Positions 46,324 to 57,841 of a stretch of DNA of 64,000 bases are shown piece after piece (the first letter of the stretch is position 1; each line of letters starts with the position of its first letter). Where the stretch lies: the NCBI GenBank assembly GCA_013115125.1, contig JABANN010000014.1:62001-126000 (forward strand), read 5' to 3'. A program made the position numbers and the translations under genes. Below the pieces are notes generated by a model. That model was given only the letters and a program-made list of their open reading frames with translations, searched no databases and was not told the DNA's origin. The DNA is from Perkinsus olseni (taxonomy: Eukaryota; Perkinsozoa; Perkinsida).

Positions 46324-46562
46324 GGTGAGAGGAAAGGGGGCTATGATACAGGAGGAGGAACAACAACTGCACCAATCCAGGCTACTGTACAGTGGATGGG
46401 CTAACGCAACTCCTGCCAGTCGCGTGAGACACGGAGTGAGGAAAGGTGTCTTCGTGAGCGTCATGGTTCATACGAGCGACGGCACAGCTCAGGGCCGTCC
46501 TGGTTGGGTTGCTGCGACCTCTCCCGGTGCCCCTTGAGCTGCTTGAGCCTATCCATGACGGA

Positions 46563-49500
46563 TTAGAGACGAAGCAAGAGGGCACCCCACCGCTGCAGGA
46601 TGCTCCTCCGATGCCTAGCCTTCTCCACTGGCCTCCCTTCAGTAATCGCCTTAGCCTACATGCCGCTGTGAGTGGTTCCAGCACATCCAAGATAGACCCT
46701 TACCTTCTCTAGCAACTCCCGTGCACGCCGATTGCCTTCTTCACAGTACCGCAAGTCTCTCTCCGTGACCGGCTCCTCGCGAGGCCGTATGGGCCCCCTA
46801 CTGTTTCCCACGGCGTGGATCTATTATAGAACCGCAACCCAACGAGAGCGGCCAAGAGGACTGACGCTGGTTTCGACAGAGTCAACGGCTACCCACCACT
46901 CGCAGCAGCCTCCCTTCCCATGACCACATCTTGCAGCCATCACCGCCTACCCCGACAGATATCAGCCTACCCGGATCGGTGAGGACCTTAGGACGATACG
47001 GATTTGGGGAGGTGCCCACTACGAGGGGAGAACACTAGTCACGCTACCTGCACGGACGACACTGCCTCCTCGTGAGCCTTCCAGAGGCGCTCAGACGCGA
47101 TCAGACGTCTGCCTTCGAGAAGCTAACAGCAGCAATGTCGCTTCGTCCCGCCGTAGTAGCCTCCGACTCACAGGTGTTATCTTCCACCCGAGCTGCCTGG
47201 CCTTGGATACTGCTAGCTCCGCCATTTCAAGGCCATCGGACGTCCCCCTCCAATGAGGGTTCCGCTGTCGCTGAGCCATCCTCGCTGGGAACACCGGCAG
47301 ATGCAGCCCTGAGGGGTCTCTCTCAGGACACCTCAGAATTCACCGCGCACCCAACGCTAGTATCTCCTCCGAGTGTATGAAGTGATCGCAATCCCACCAC
47401 CGCACGTAGCCCTCCTCGTCACCAGTAACCAATGACAGGCTGACCCTGCCGCTCCTGTCAGTGTCAGGCGGCTGAGTACCTTCGGGAAGGGAAGCTGTGA
47501 GGGCAAGCGTCAAGGTGCAGGAAGCATAACGCAACCAGTGATCAGAGAACGACGACCACGGCGCCCGTCTACTGAAGAACTTCACGTCCTCGTCGCGACG
47601 TCTGCTGCACTGATCTCCCTCCGCTCCTCCCAACACTCGTCCCTGACCAGAAACGACTCTGATCGAGGCCGATGAGAACCATTCTGACCTCGGAGCCGGA
47701 ACCAACAGGAGCTAGGAAATCCCTCTCCCGCATCGTCGCTGCCGTCCTGGCCCACTGCTCGTAAGGGGTGGAAGCAGTGAACGTACTGAATACCGCGGAG
47801 TAGGGACAAATGGCCAGCCAATCTCAACGCGAACGAACCGGGTAGAGTTTCCGACGCCGGTGAGAATAAAGTCGATGGAAGTGACTGCCGCGGTCTTTCC
47901 CAGGGTCCTCATGTTCATGAACCGGTAAAGGCACTTAAACTGAAAGTCTTCTCGGACCGGTGGGAGGCCCCATAGGGCTACCTGGAGACACCATCGACCC
48001 CTATCAGACATACTGGAGGCATACTGGGGCGGCGCTATGCACGAGGGGCGGCCCGACGTTCAGGGGCCACTAGCATCTCACACACGACCATGACTGAAGC
48101 CTTGAGAGAATTCGATAATTCTCTTCTCTCACATTGCCCAAGGCATCAGCAGTGATCAGCAACGCGAGAGGGTCTAGGAAGCTCAATGCTGTTATCTCTG
48201 ACCGGTGACCCACACAGTGCCTGACGGATCAGCATGCTACTACGCAGCAAAGGACGCCGATACTTACCCCACGAAGCCTAGGCTCTCAAAGGACCTCACG
48301 CTAACTACAGCATCGACGCTTCCAAAGGCCACCAGGTCTCGACCTAGCGAGAAGGCCACCGCTGTCAACGGCTGCAGGTGAAGGTTGGAGGCTGTGCCTG
48401 AGGAGAGATCAAGCTGACGTTGATCTTGGTGGAAGGTAGGTGGGGAAAAGCGGAGTGCCTACGGAGCACGGTCGGATCTCTGCTGACGACACCCTCCCCT
48501 TCGAGTTCCGCGTGCACCTTGACGCAGTTGTTAGAGGAGACAGACAGCAGAGCGCGATCTCCGCATGGACTGTAGCTGAACAGGGACGTGCAGGTCCGCC
48601 GAGGACTACCAGGGAAGATACCCACTATAGGTCGGCGATAGCGTGGGAATGGGGAGAGTAGCTGGAGAGGAGGCATCCTGTGTGGAGGTTGTAGCTGATG
48701 AGGAGGAGAAGTGGGAAGGTCTATGGGGTGGGCATAATAACCGTACGCAGCAATCCCTCCCCTGAAATCACCGATGAAGACCTTGAGACCACGGTCGCCT
48801 AGGCAGAAGCCGGAGACCTGAGCATCGTCGTGCCCAGGGGACGGGGGAGCTAAGGTCACAGTAGCGTGGCTAGCATCGCCCAATACTCATACTTCCGAGG
48901 AGTGTCTTATGACACTGTTGAGGATCGGTGCCGCATCCACGTCGATACGCCACGATCGGACGACAGAATGTGATGCCGTCAGAAGGAGGCCGTGCATCTG
49001 CGAAGACGCAGCTCGCGTGTTGCACCAAGGAGAGGTGAGACGACCACATGAAGCACCCACCGCGAAGACTCGGGCAATGCTGACGACATTCTGTAGCTCT
49101 CCTTCACCCTCCCATCCTGCCAATCGATCAGCTGCATCTGAACGACCACTACTGAAAACGTCGGGCATGGCGGTGACCAATACTGATGCGCTACCGTTAC
49201 ACTATGGTTTCGATGATTACCGCTACGTTGAGGCACCACTTTAGACGGGAGTGCCGAGCGTCCGGCAGTGAAAGCCGCACGTGATGCCTCAGCGAAAAAC
49301 AAAATCCCTCAGAAAGATACGTACTTTCGCCGTGACCCGCCAGTGCCGTACAGAGGTCGAACACACGGAATTGGCGTGCGCAAGCCACAGCACGGATCAA
49401 CGGGGTGCCGTCAGATCGTGCGGTGCGGATCTGAGGGCTTCAGCTTCTAGAGACTGCGATGTAGGCGATACTAGCTCACCAAGGTGAAATCGTTGAGGAG

Positions 49501-52500
49501 AGATATCTCCGGTATGGGCAAGGATTGTAACAATTGGTTGGTGGTTATATCGTGTACTTTAATGCAGGCCAATGAATCCACCGATACGACCCTATGAATA
49601 TCTAAGCAAGTACGCCAACCCAATGTAGAAGCACGCGAGGGGCTGCAGCGGGGCGATATACACGGGCCGATAGCTCCGCGGTGAGCAGCAAGGCGTTAGA
49701 GCAACAAGCAGTAAACCGGCACCGACCATCGAGACCAGGGACGCTCGGGAGGATCTCAACTGCCTGCACGGGGGCTTGGTGGGAGCGTATAGCACTCAAG
49801 GGGTCACTGTAATACGGGTTCCACACCTACAGCGGCTTGCATAAGAATCGAAGAGCCTGAGCCCCGCAGCTGCCCAACTGACCAGGATAGAATAGTCAAA
49901 GCCTCCACTGACGAGGCATACGTTGACTGTATTGCTAAGATTACCACTGAAAGCCATGCAAGTGATGGCTTTGGTGTGACCTGCGAGTACCTGCCTTGAA
50001 GCAGGTGGTCGTCAAGACGACCGTCGATGTCGAACGCCTTACACGCTTTCGGCTACCGGTATGAACGTCCCAGAGAACTATCAACTGGTTGAGACCACAG
50101 CTAGCAATCAGACCTAGGTCCGATAGCTCTACTAAGGAAGTTACCTGAAGGAATACAGTAGCGAAGCCGAGCAACCTTGGGGAAGGGCAAGAGAGGCCCA
50201 CCGCTCTATCTTCATGACCAACACTGGGTCGAGGGGTTGACCGAGGAGTTGGCAGCTGAGGTGACAGTCTGCAGATGAGAATAGAATAAGGCAAAGGCCA
50301 TTACTGCTGGACTCTACACCTTCTAGAACGACCTTCAAGAGGCGGTCCCGTTGAATCGGACGGAACTGCTGTATAGTGCTTCAGTGGAGCCCCTCTCCGA
50401 AGCATCCACTGAGAAAGGAGGTATGTAAGTCCACCCACAATACTATATCAAATCGGATTTTACTCAAAATTACAACGAAAAGTGCGGCCCAGAATCTGAC
50501 TCAGTGACTCGCAACGTGTGTGTAGTCAGCTAGTACGCAGAAATAACGCACTGTATACGAAAGTCAAGAAAGTGTGAAAATCAATCTCGCTCGCTTCAGT
50601 GAGTGAGATCCTCTGGTTGAACCTCTTGCGAGTCGCCAGAGAATGCACCGTAGATGTACCAGCGAACCGTAGCTATGCTCCTCATGCGTGCAGAAGGTGC
50701 GACGCGCTAAAATGATTGACACGTATATTGACGTAGGCAGAGCGCCCGAGGCCGACCGGATTTGTAACGCCCACTCTCTTGCACGCAAACACATAGCGGC
50801 CTTCAGGTGCCTAGCACGATGTGTATCAGTTCGGTCTTGAATCGACCGTAACGTTTGGGGACGTCTGGTAAGAGTGCCTCCTTCCCGGCTGTCCGATTCG
50901 CAACACGAGCTCTCTTCTAAGTGTTGGGCGAGTTTGCGCTAGACCGCGAATTTTCAAGTGTCTCGACTGCTAGTGGGATGCTGCGCACTTCGTGTGTATG
51001 CGTTGAGTTACCAGATCTATAGCCAATCGGCGCGACTGGTAAACACGAATGTCAAAGTATCGCGGCGATTCTCTCGCTCATGGATAAAAATCGGAAGAGT
51101 TGCAGAATGTGATACAGTTTTGTGAACGTGCTGAAATCGACGGTTTCAAATACTTCAATAAGATATTGAGGTTGTCATTAATTTCGAGACGAATTACTCC
51201 TGCATATCTGTACACAAAGTTTCCGGCTCCGAGTTGTTATAGTGTACATATAAAAAATTCCGATGCGACATGGTTTTGTGGAAGGGCTGAACACATGCTT
51301 CGTGTCCGCAGCTCTCAAGAGTGATGATGTCAAAGTACGTTGCTGGTATGCCCAAGGTGACATATCGCAAGGATCTCCGAACCATAGCGATCTTTCGTTC
51401 GGACATGCCTGTAACTTGCCTGTGCGAGGTAAGATCTGTGTTGAACCGACATGAGCGACTGGTTCCCAACTGCTGCTTTCGGAATACTCAAGGTTATCAC
51501 TGGAACCCGCCCGTCGTCCGTGACAACTGCGAAGGACGAATAAACAGGCGGATCTCCCCCAGTAACATGGGCATACTCTTCTGCTGCCCCACAGACTTAT
51601 GCTCAGTATTTCCTCTCTCCTTGATCCTCAATGCTAGAGCATCTGGAGGGCACGGCCGTCATACCATTCATCCACGTCAATCCAGTATCACCTGCCACTC
51701 CCCCAGGAGCGAGCGCCGCGGCAACATCCCAGGCGTAGATACAACCGTCATGGCCAGCAGTGAAGAGAGTTTGCGACGACCGCGACCAACATATGCTCTA
51801 AAGGTTTGAGGCGAGATGATGCTGGGAGGGTGCTCTCGATAACGAGAGCACCATCCCGACTCACCCGCTGAGCTGCCGGAACTAATATCTTACGTCGAAG
51901 GCGAAACCTCGCCCTATCCCCTTGTCCAGCTGAAAACAAAGCCAACGACTTGTACACGTGAAAACAACAAGGATCTCCGGGACATCATGTCCCAGGACTG
52001 ACTACAGTAGTCTCGCGGGGGCGCCTGTACTAGAAACACTCGTGCAACTCACAGTACAGTCAGGATGGACTGCCCTCCCTAACGAGACGCCAAACTTGCC
52101 GACGCGCATCCATCACACAGACACAATGCAGGCCGGATGGAGATGATTGGGGCCCACACCCTCTGAGCAAGGCCCTTCCACTCACTCGAAGTGTTTGATC
52201 GGGCCAGATCACGACAATCGTAGAAGCGGAGCGTCATATCAGAGCCTCCGATGACACTTGTACTCCACTCAGGCAAGTACCTGCCGCATTGTGGTAACCG
52301 CGATAAAACAACGGTCGCTTATTCCTCCTCAAACAGCCACCGCCAGCGCGTTTTCTATAAACTGATTTCGACGTATTCTTCGGCGGTTCCTTAGCTTTGT
52401 TTTCTACAAAACTCGCGGTGCATCATACCACGGCAAAACAACACCTCCCTCTGGCGAAGAGTTTTAATTTAAAACTCTGTGCTGTATCTCGTGCTTTGAG

Positions 52501-54500
52501 TAGTGGTTTAAAGCTTCTAAACCACTACTCAAAGCACAAGATACAGCAAGGGTCTTCTTCCTCAGCTTGGGTGTCCAGTGTCGAATGGGGTGCCACGTCC
52601 ACAGTTACGAAGCGGAGGATCTGAGCACTGTAAATACAGCACCCAGCGGAACGCTCGGCATCCCTACCGTGGACCCCTGCTCAGAGTACGCTACTCTGTC
52701 CGTTTTAGGCCCCTTCATGTGCTTCACGAGCGATATGGCCATAGTGTGGAGGCCGGTGTCCACGCACCCCTTGAACGGGATGAAACGGTTAGATGTGGCA
52801 CTACGGAACGAAACCAACGGCCACGACACGTCCATGGGAGAGCTTGCTCTCAGACGAGTGAGAGACTGCCCGTACTCCTTGATAGCTCCCTCATGGAGAC
52901 CTCTCCCGATCACGAGAGAAGCGATCTCATCCCAACTGAGAGCTCCACTGCCATCCACATCTAGCTGATCGTACCTTAGGCACGAACATAATGAACCATA
53001 CTGATAGGACGACTGAACCCGGTGGAAATGGGATATTTTAGCGGAACCTTCTCCGACTAGTTCATAATGAAACGTTCTTTAGGAAGTGCTGAAAACTAAA
53101 AACCGGAGTCCGACTACCCGGGGTAGTCTACCCCTTTACATCGATTGGATACTAAATTATTAGAACACGAACAAGGGATCAATTTATCCGGATGCCAGTC
53201 GACGGATGGTGATATGCCACGCGGCCCTTGAATCGCCGCCAGGCTGAACTGGTGAAGTTCAATACCAACCGGGTCGAAACCCTTGCACTCCGATCTCTAT
53301 CGTGAATGCAGTGTCACCCGTTACACTTGACGCTCGTTAGAACATTGAGAACAATCTGCTCAATGAATGCCTAGGCCCTGGGCTACCGCAAGCACGGCTG
53401 ATCGAGTACCGCTTCACTAATCTTAGCCCAACCGATGCCGCTCTGACAAACAGAAAGGGGCTAGTGATGAGCCCGAAGGGTAACACTCAGTGTTGAAAGA
53501 TCTGGCTCTTCTCCCGTGAGCCTATGCGATGAACAATAGTAGCTTTCGGTCCTTCTCAGAGATGGCTACTAACCGGAACGCCTCTGCTACGTCGACCTCT
53601 ATCATCTGAGTCCCCTCGAGGCACTGGGAGCTGTAGGTGTCCATGTTGGTCTACGAAAACGCGGGCCACGTAGACGGTGAATGCCGAACGTCCCAGCTAG
53701 AACGATGATGACGGGCCCCACCATTTGACTCATCTCCCTCCACAAGTGAAGCAAACAGTCTTGTTGACCAGTTGGCGATGAACCCCTCCTTTGCGCATGC
53801 CTCCATGTCGATCATTCACAAGCAACCGCGAAAGCTTCGCGTTAGGGAGCTCGGAAGTTTAGCTCCCCGCCATAATGCTCTCAGTCTACAGTGTACACTC
53901 TACATGCATTGGCATGCCCCCCCTACCGGAGCTGCCCACTCTATTGCTAGCGCAGTGGTCTGTGAAGCCGCACTTTTGGCTGCGAATGCCGGGCCACCGA
54001 GGCCTGCGATCGTGCCAAGTAAGCAAAGTCGCCGCATGTCGAATGGTGCGTCGGATGATCATGCATGGAAATGTCAAATTCCTGCATATCAAACTATGTG
54101 ATCGAAATGTAGCCTTCACTTTCGGGCCGAAGAGCTTTACTCTCGCACACCCGCGATCAGCCCTCCAGGAAATTGACGTGCCCGGCCTGGCGTCCGAGGG
54201 AATAAGCAGAATCTACTTGCCATTGGAATCCATTACCCTTCCGCTCTCGAACGGGAAGTCACACCTTTCGATCTGTTCAACGAGCGAGGCTCTCACTACA
54301 AGATGATCATTTCGATGGCATCCCACGGTTTCTTACCAGCGGCTCAACTCCTGTACGAGGGTGAGTTCCTGGTCTTCTGAGAGTTCATCGGGGAGTGCGT
54401 CTCCATCCTCATCTCTGTTCATGCTCGCAAGCATGACACGAATGAAGTGCTCTAACGATGTTGCATTCCCAAGTCTGACACAAGGCGCAAAGGTTCGAAG
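46563..54500 (-). CDS. EF-hand and WD40-repeat protein (WDR49/WDR64/CFAP337 type), probable axonemal
   Basis: A long gene with very many exons, read from about 54500 down to TAA at 46563-46565. The N-terminal exon encodes SLEHFIRVML and an acidic helix. A donor GTAAGA near 54334 joins it over a 1.35-kb intron to the next exon, which opens WYDQLDVDGSGALSWDEIAS, an EF-hand loop with D-D-S-G spacing. WD40 blades follow: SVIGGSDMTLRFYD (about 52230-52280), TAGHDGCIYAWDV (about 51745), LIASCGLNQLIVLWD (about 50090), VWNPYYSDPLSAIRSHQ (about 49800), VSGFCLGDRGLKVFIGDF and SLVTGDEEGYVRWWD (about 47385), then ISVGVGGDGCKMWSWEG (about 46930). The gene ends with a basic helix, RPVEKARHRRSILQRW. EF-hand plus paired WD40 arrays is the architecture of the ciliary WDR49/WDR64/CFAP337 group. 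The 5' end is uncertain and many exon borders were not fixed. Confidence 0.62.
50340..51740. other. Poorly resolved part of the EF-hand/WD40 gene, probably mainly intronic
   Basis: Between the recognised WD40 exons near 50340 and 51740 the minus strand gives no convincing WD40 blade. Plus- and minus-strand open frames (for example minus 51194-51469, plus 51321-51809) have no domain. The stretch could hold long introns, a diverged blade or a gene boundary. If the boundary is real, the exons above 51740 belong to a separate gene. Confidence 0.35.
52480..52548. repeat. Near-perfect 31-nt inverted repeat (hairpin) inside an intron
   Basis: The arms 52480-52510 and 52518-52548 are reverse complements over 31 nt with a single mismatch (C versus T), separated by a 7-nt loop (AAGCTTC). 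The structure lies in the 325-nt intron (about 52282-52606) between the EF-hand exon and the first WD40 exon of the minus-strand gene. A weaker palindrome (GTTTTAATTTAAAAC, 52461-52475) lies just upstream. It could be a hairpin RNA, a foldback mobile element or a recombination by-product. Confidence 0.9.
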
Positions 54501-55201
54501 TGACAATGAGCTTCCAGCGCATCGCCCATGAACGCGGCCGGTACCTCATTATATCGCTCTTCAATCTGGCTAAACCACGCTTCCCCATTCTCGAAAACCG
54601 CCACTTGACCATAGCACCAGCGTCCTTAGGCGAGGCGACAACCATGGCATGGAGGTAGCTGCCACTTTTCGACGATCTGGAGTCAAAAAAGAAGTCCAGT
54701 CTGGGGTTTCGTCCACTTGTTGGAGTCTACTTTTCTCAATCCGCATCCCCAAATCCCGATTCGAATGCGCAGTACTTCCTGTGTGACCCACTCAACTCAG
54801 AGCGCGAAAATTTTGGACTGAAATAGAATCATACAAAAGTCCTTTGTGACGCCGTGGTTAAAAACTTCACCAAAAAAAATCCGCTGTGAGCGAAGCGGAG
54901 ACCATAGTAATAGCTAATGTATCGCTACACTCCAGAGCATTCAACGGGCCCGCATATTCCCTTGAAGGGTGGCACCGCTGCTTTGGGACGGCTCGGGAGC
55001 AATCGTACCTACCAAGCAATCCTGAGGACCGAATTCTCCTAAAGGGTAGTGAGACGGTCTGCACAGCCGAGCACCTTACCAGCCCCGTTGATTCCTAGGC
55101 GTGGCTGCTGCCTGAATGTTGTCTGCGACGGACCAACAATGCCACCACGGATAGTCGACCAACTGAGAGTGGCTGGTTGCTTACTTCCCCCAATGACTTC
55201 A
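54501..55201. other. Intergenic region upstream of the EF-hand/WD40 gene and downstream of the lipid-synthase array
   Basis: About 700 nt. It probably includes the 5' region of the EF-hand/WD40 gene and the 3' UTR of the first lipid-synthase gene. An A-rich run (AAAAAAAAT) is at about 54870. No other gene is seen. Confidence 0.4.
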
Positions 55202-56170
55202 CTACCTCCCATCGACACCCTCGGCCCTAGTACCCCAGAGCAGCCGCGGGTCCTCTTCAAATCTCAGCGGAACGATCCCAGTGTACAGCGTCTGTAGCCG
55301 GACTTCAGATGCCACACCACAACCGGCCTCGACATCAGCCAGCAAAGAGTGCCGCGCTGTGTCGTTGTTGAGCCTAACTCGGCCACCAGTGGGGGATACC
55401 GAGGCTGCTGCTGCTGCTGTGGCCGACCCACGCAGGAAGGCGTCGAGTTCCCAGAACACAAGGAACGGCGAATTAAGGACCACAGCCGGGACGGTCAATG
55501 CATAATGATAGAGAAGCCATATGATGGTCGTGACACCAACTCCGTAGACAACATCCAAAGTGTAGTGGAAATGTGTACAAATGATGACGAGGAGTGAGAA
55601 GGCTCCGAAGCCGACACCCAAGAGTCTTTCCTGCCACGTCCTAGTGTACGTGGACCATACCAAAATCGACAGAGTAATTGGTATCGAGTGACCCGAATAG
55701 AAGACGTCTGCACAGGTGTGAGCGAGGCCGAAAGGCATCAACATTACAGACCAGAAGGGGCTCCCTTCTACCAAACGCGGCATGCACATTGGGTCGGGAT
55801 TCGGCAACATCGTCACTGGCACACACAGCGCCCGGCCAAGGTACGAGGCTGAGCTCAGCAACAGCGCTCTTTTGATTATAATAGCAGCACGACTCGGCTT
55901 GAAGGCGAAAAAGAGGCGACCAATAGCGAAGAGCATACAAAGCAGCATGCACGTGTCCGGGAGGCTGAACCCAAGGCCATCGCTAGAGTAGTGTGGTAGC
56001 AGATCAAAACCCAAGTCAGGCAAGACAGTAGGATTGACCACTAGTCCTGTTTGAGGGTCTCGAGGCCAGTAGTAGTCGGCCCTATATTGGGCCCACACGT
56101 TTACTACCGAGTTTATCATCATGCCAAGGGCCCATGCTCCTACTGCAGGTAGCAAGCGACTGGACACCAT
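55202..56170 (-). CDS. PAP2-type sphingolipid synthase-like protein, copy 1
   Basis: A single exon of 322 codons; the ATG at 56170 opens MVSSRLLPAVGAWALGMM. It has six or so membrane helices and both core motifs of the sphingomyelin/ceramide-phospholipid synthase branch of PAP2 enzymes. These are HTCADVFYSGHSIPITLS (His of motif C2) and CTHFHYTLDVVYG (His and Asp of C3). These enzymes transfer a head group from a phospholipid to ceramide in the Golgi or plasma membrane. Exact head-group specificity cannot be told. It forms the third member (3' end) of a three-gene tandem array. A family-conserved start (MMINSVVNVWAQYRADYYWP) is shared with copies 2 and 3. The C-terminus is divergent and Ala-rich. 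No introns. Confidence 0.84.
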   Translation of the reverse strand: MVSSRLLPAVGAWALGMMINSVVNVWAQYRADYYWPRDPQTGLVVNPTVLPDLGFDLLPHYSSDGLGFSLPDTCMLLCMLFAIGRLFFAFKPSRAAIIIKRALLLSSASYLGRALCVPVTMLPNPDPMCMPRLVEGSPFWSVMLMPFGLAHTCADVFYSGHSIPITLSILVWSTYTRTWQERLLGVGFGAFSLLVIICTHFHYTLDVVYGVGVTTIIWLLYHYALTVPAVVLNSPFLVFWELDAFLRGSATAAAAASVSPTGGRVRLNNDTARHSLLADVEAGCGVASEVRLQTLYTGIVPLRFEEDPRLLWGTRAEGVDGR

Positions 56171-56540
56171 CGTCCAGCAATGGTACTGTAGACAACAACA
56201 ACCCTACTGGAGAAGAACCCTACACGAAGCAGAAGCCCATCCCCTCTTGACAAGCAATCCGATGATCCAGGCGAAGGAAACGGTGTCTAAGGAATGGGTA
56301 GTACTGAATGCCAGAGGCAGCAACCATTGGGGAGGCCAAAACGATCCAAAAACGAATACACTGACAACAGACACGAAGGCGGAACACCTGTAATGATACA
56401 ACTAGATGCAAACTACTGTATGATGCACTACGTCGATCACATGAGCTTGGAACTTGGTTGACTAATCCGCCGTCAAGAGAGGCGTAACTACCAGATACTC
56501 AGGGGCCCAGGACTAGAACTGCGGACAGGCCGCAAAGACG
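56171..56540. other. Spacer between lipid-synthase copies 1 and 2
   Basis: About 370 nt without a supported gene. It probably contains the promoter of copy 1. Confidence 0.4.
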
Positions 56541-57590
56541 TCAGGGCAGGCTCCGATAGCCACCGTCAGGCTTCTCTGCTACTCGTAAACCCCAGAGGAT
56601 CCGAGGGTCCTCCGAGAAGTTCAAATTGATAACGCCGAGAGCAGCCACATCGCCGGCAGGAATGGCCTTATCCTCAGCTGACGGAAGGCTGCTCTCCTCA
56701 GTAGTTGACTGCGTGACGAGCACTGGAGCCGAGTCCTCACATAACTGAACGTGCATATTCAAGTTGGGGATGTAGACGGTCTTGTGCCGGGCATTCAGCG
56801 GCACTACAGGGAAAGCATCGTACTCCCAGAACATCATAAACCGCGAGTTGAGCATCACTGCCGGGACCTTCATAGCGTAGTGGTACAGACGCCATGCAGC
56901 GAAGGTGATCACCACGCCGTAGACGACATCTATCGTATAATGGAAGTGAGTGGCGATGATTATCGTCAAAGTAAGCAGACCCCAAACGAGCCCGAAAAGC
57001 CTCGAGGCCATCGATGAGGAGTAGTCCCACCAAACCATGGTGGCAAGGGTTACTGAAATGGAATGGCCCGAGTAGAAGACATCAGCACAGGTGTGAGCCA
57101 ATCCGAAAGGGACCAAGAGGATTGACAACAGCGGGTAGTTCCAGTCGAGGACCGCCTTACAACTACCATCAGGATTGGGTAGCTGAGTCATAGGAACACT
57201 GAGGGCTCTTCCAGTGTAGCCAATCGCCCCCAGTAGCAATGTACGTTTAAGGACAATAGTGCCTTGGTCGAAACCGAATTTCACGAATATCATTATGGCC
57301 GCTCCGAGTACGCAAAGAGTCATGCACACGTCGGGTATACGGACGCCTTGGTAATCACTTGATATATATGGCAGCAACTCAAAGCCTAGGTCAGGCAGCG
57401 GCGTTGACGGCTGGACTAATGAGCCAGTGAGATGGTCCCTGGGCCAGTACCTGTCTGCCCTATACTGCGCCCAAACATCCACTGCACAGTTCAGCATGAG
57501 CGCCGCTACGCATGCTCCTCCTGCTGCCAGTAGACGGCAAAATGACATCATTGAGACAGGCTCAAAGGGGGAGCCAACGGGCTGATACAA
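56541..57590 (-). CDS. PAP2-type sphingolipid synthase-like protein, copy 2
   Basis: A single exon of 349 codons from 57590. Downstream in-frame ATGs near 57551-57548 (MMSFCRLLAAGGA) align better with the starts of the other two copies, so the true start may be there. Core motifs HTCADVFYSGHSISVTLA and ATHFHYTIDVVYG keep the catalytic His-His-Asp. The shared N-terminus LMLNCAVDVWAQYRADRYWP is followed by LPDLGFELLPYISSD. The C-terminus is an acidic tail unlike those of copies 1 and 3, ending in YRSLP. It is the middle gene of the array. It is probably a sphingolipid head-group transferase. Confidence 0.84.
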   Translation of the reverse strand: MYQPVGSPFEPVSMMSFCRLLAAGGACVAALMLNCAVDVWAQYRADRYWPRDHLTGSLVQPSTPLPDLGFELLPYISSDYQGVRIPDVCMTLCVLGAAIMIFVKFGFDQGTIVLKRTLLLGAIGYTGRALSVPMTQLPNPDGSCKAVLDWNYPLLSILLVPFGLAHTCADVFYSGHSISVTLATMVWWDYSSSMASRLFGLVWGLLTLTIIIATHFHYTIDVVYGVVITFAAWRLYHYAMKVPAVMLNSRFMMFWEYDAFPVVPLNARHKTVYIPNLNMHVQLCEDSAPVLVTQSTTEESSLPSAEDKAIPAGDVAALGVINLNFSEDPRILWGLRVAEKPDGGYRSLP

Positions 57591-57841
57591 ACTGAAACGA
57601 TGACCGATACTGCATGTACCTCCTCTGTCGTAACTACAACATAACCTAGCACGGTTTGTGTTGGATCAATAGAGAAGTGCTACTTTACGGATACCAAATG
57701 TTGCAGCAGGTTGGGGTAGTTATCATCATGTAGTCAGGGAATTAATACAAGACATTTCAACGGCCTGTGATAGTTTATAATTTTGGCTAGACTCGCAAGC
57801 CTGATCGACCCGCTTCGCCGTATTACCACCGCTCGGATACT
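57591..57841. other. Spacer between lipid-synthase copies 2 and 3
   Basis: A 251-nt gap, including AT-rich sequence near 57765-57785. Probably promoter of copy 2 and 3' end of copy 3. Confidence 0.35.

Noticed and set aside
51194-51469. Minus-strand ORF of 91 codons inside the EF-hand/WD40 gene
   Set aside because: No WD40 pattern and no way to join it in frame with flanking exons.
53875-54306. Plus-strand ORF of 143 codons
   Set aside because: It lies within the 1.35-kb intron between two matched exons of the minus-strand EF-hand/WD40 gene and shows no domain. It may be chance.
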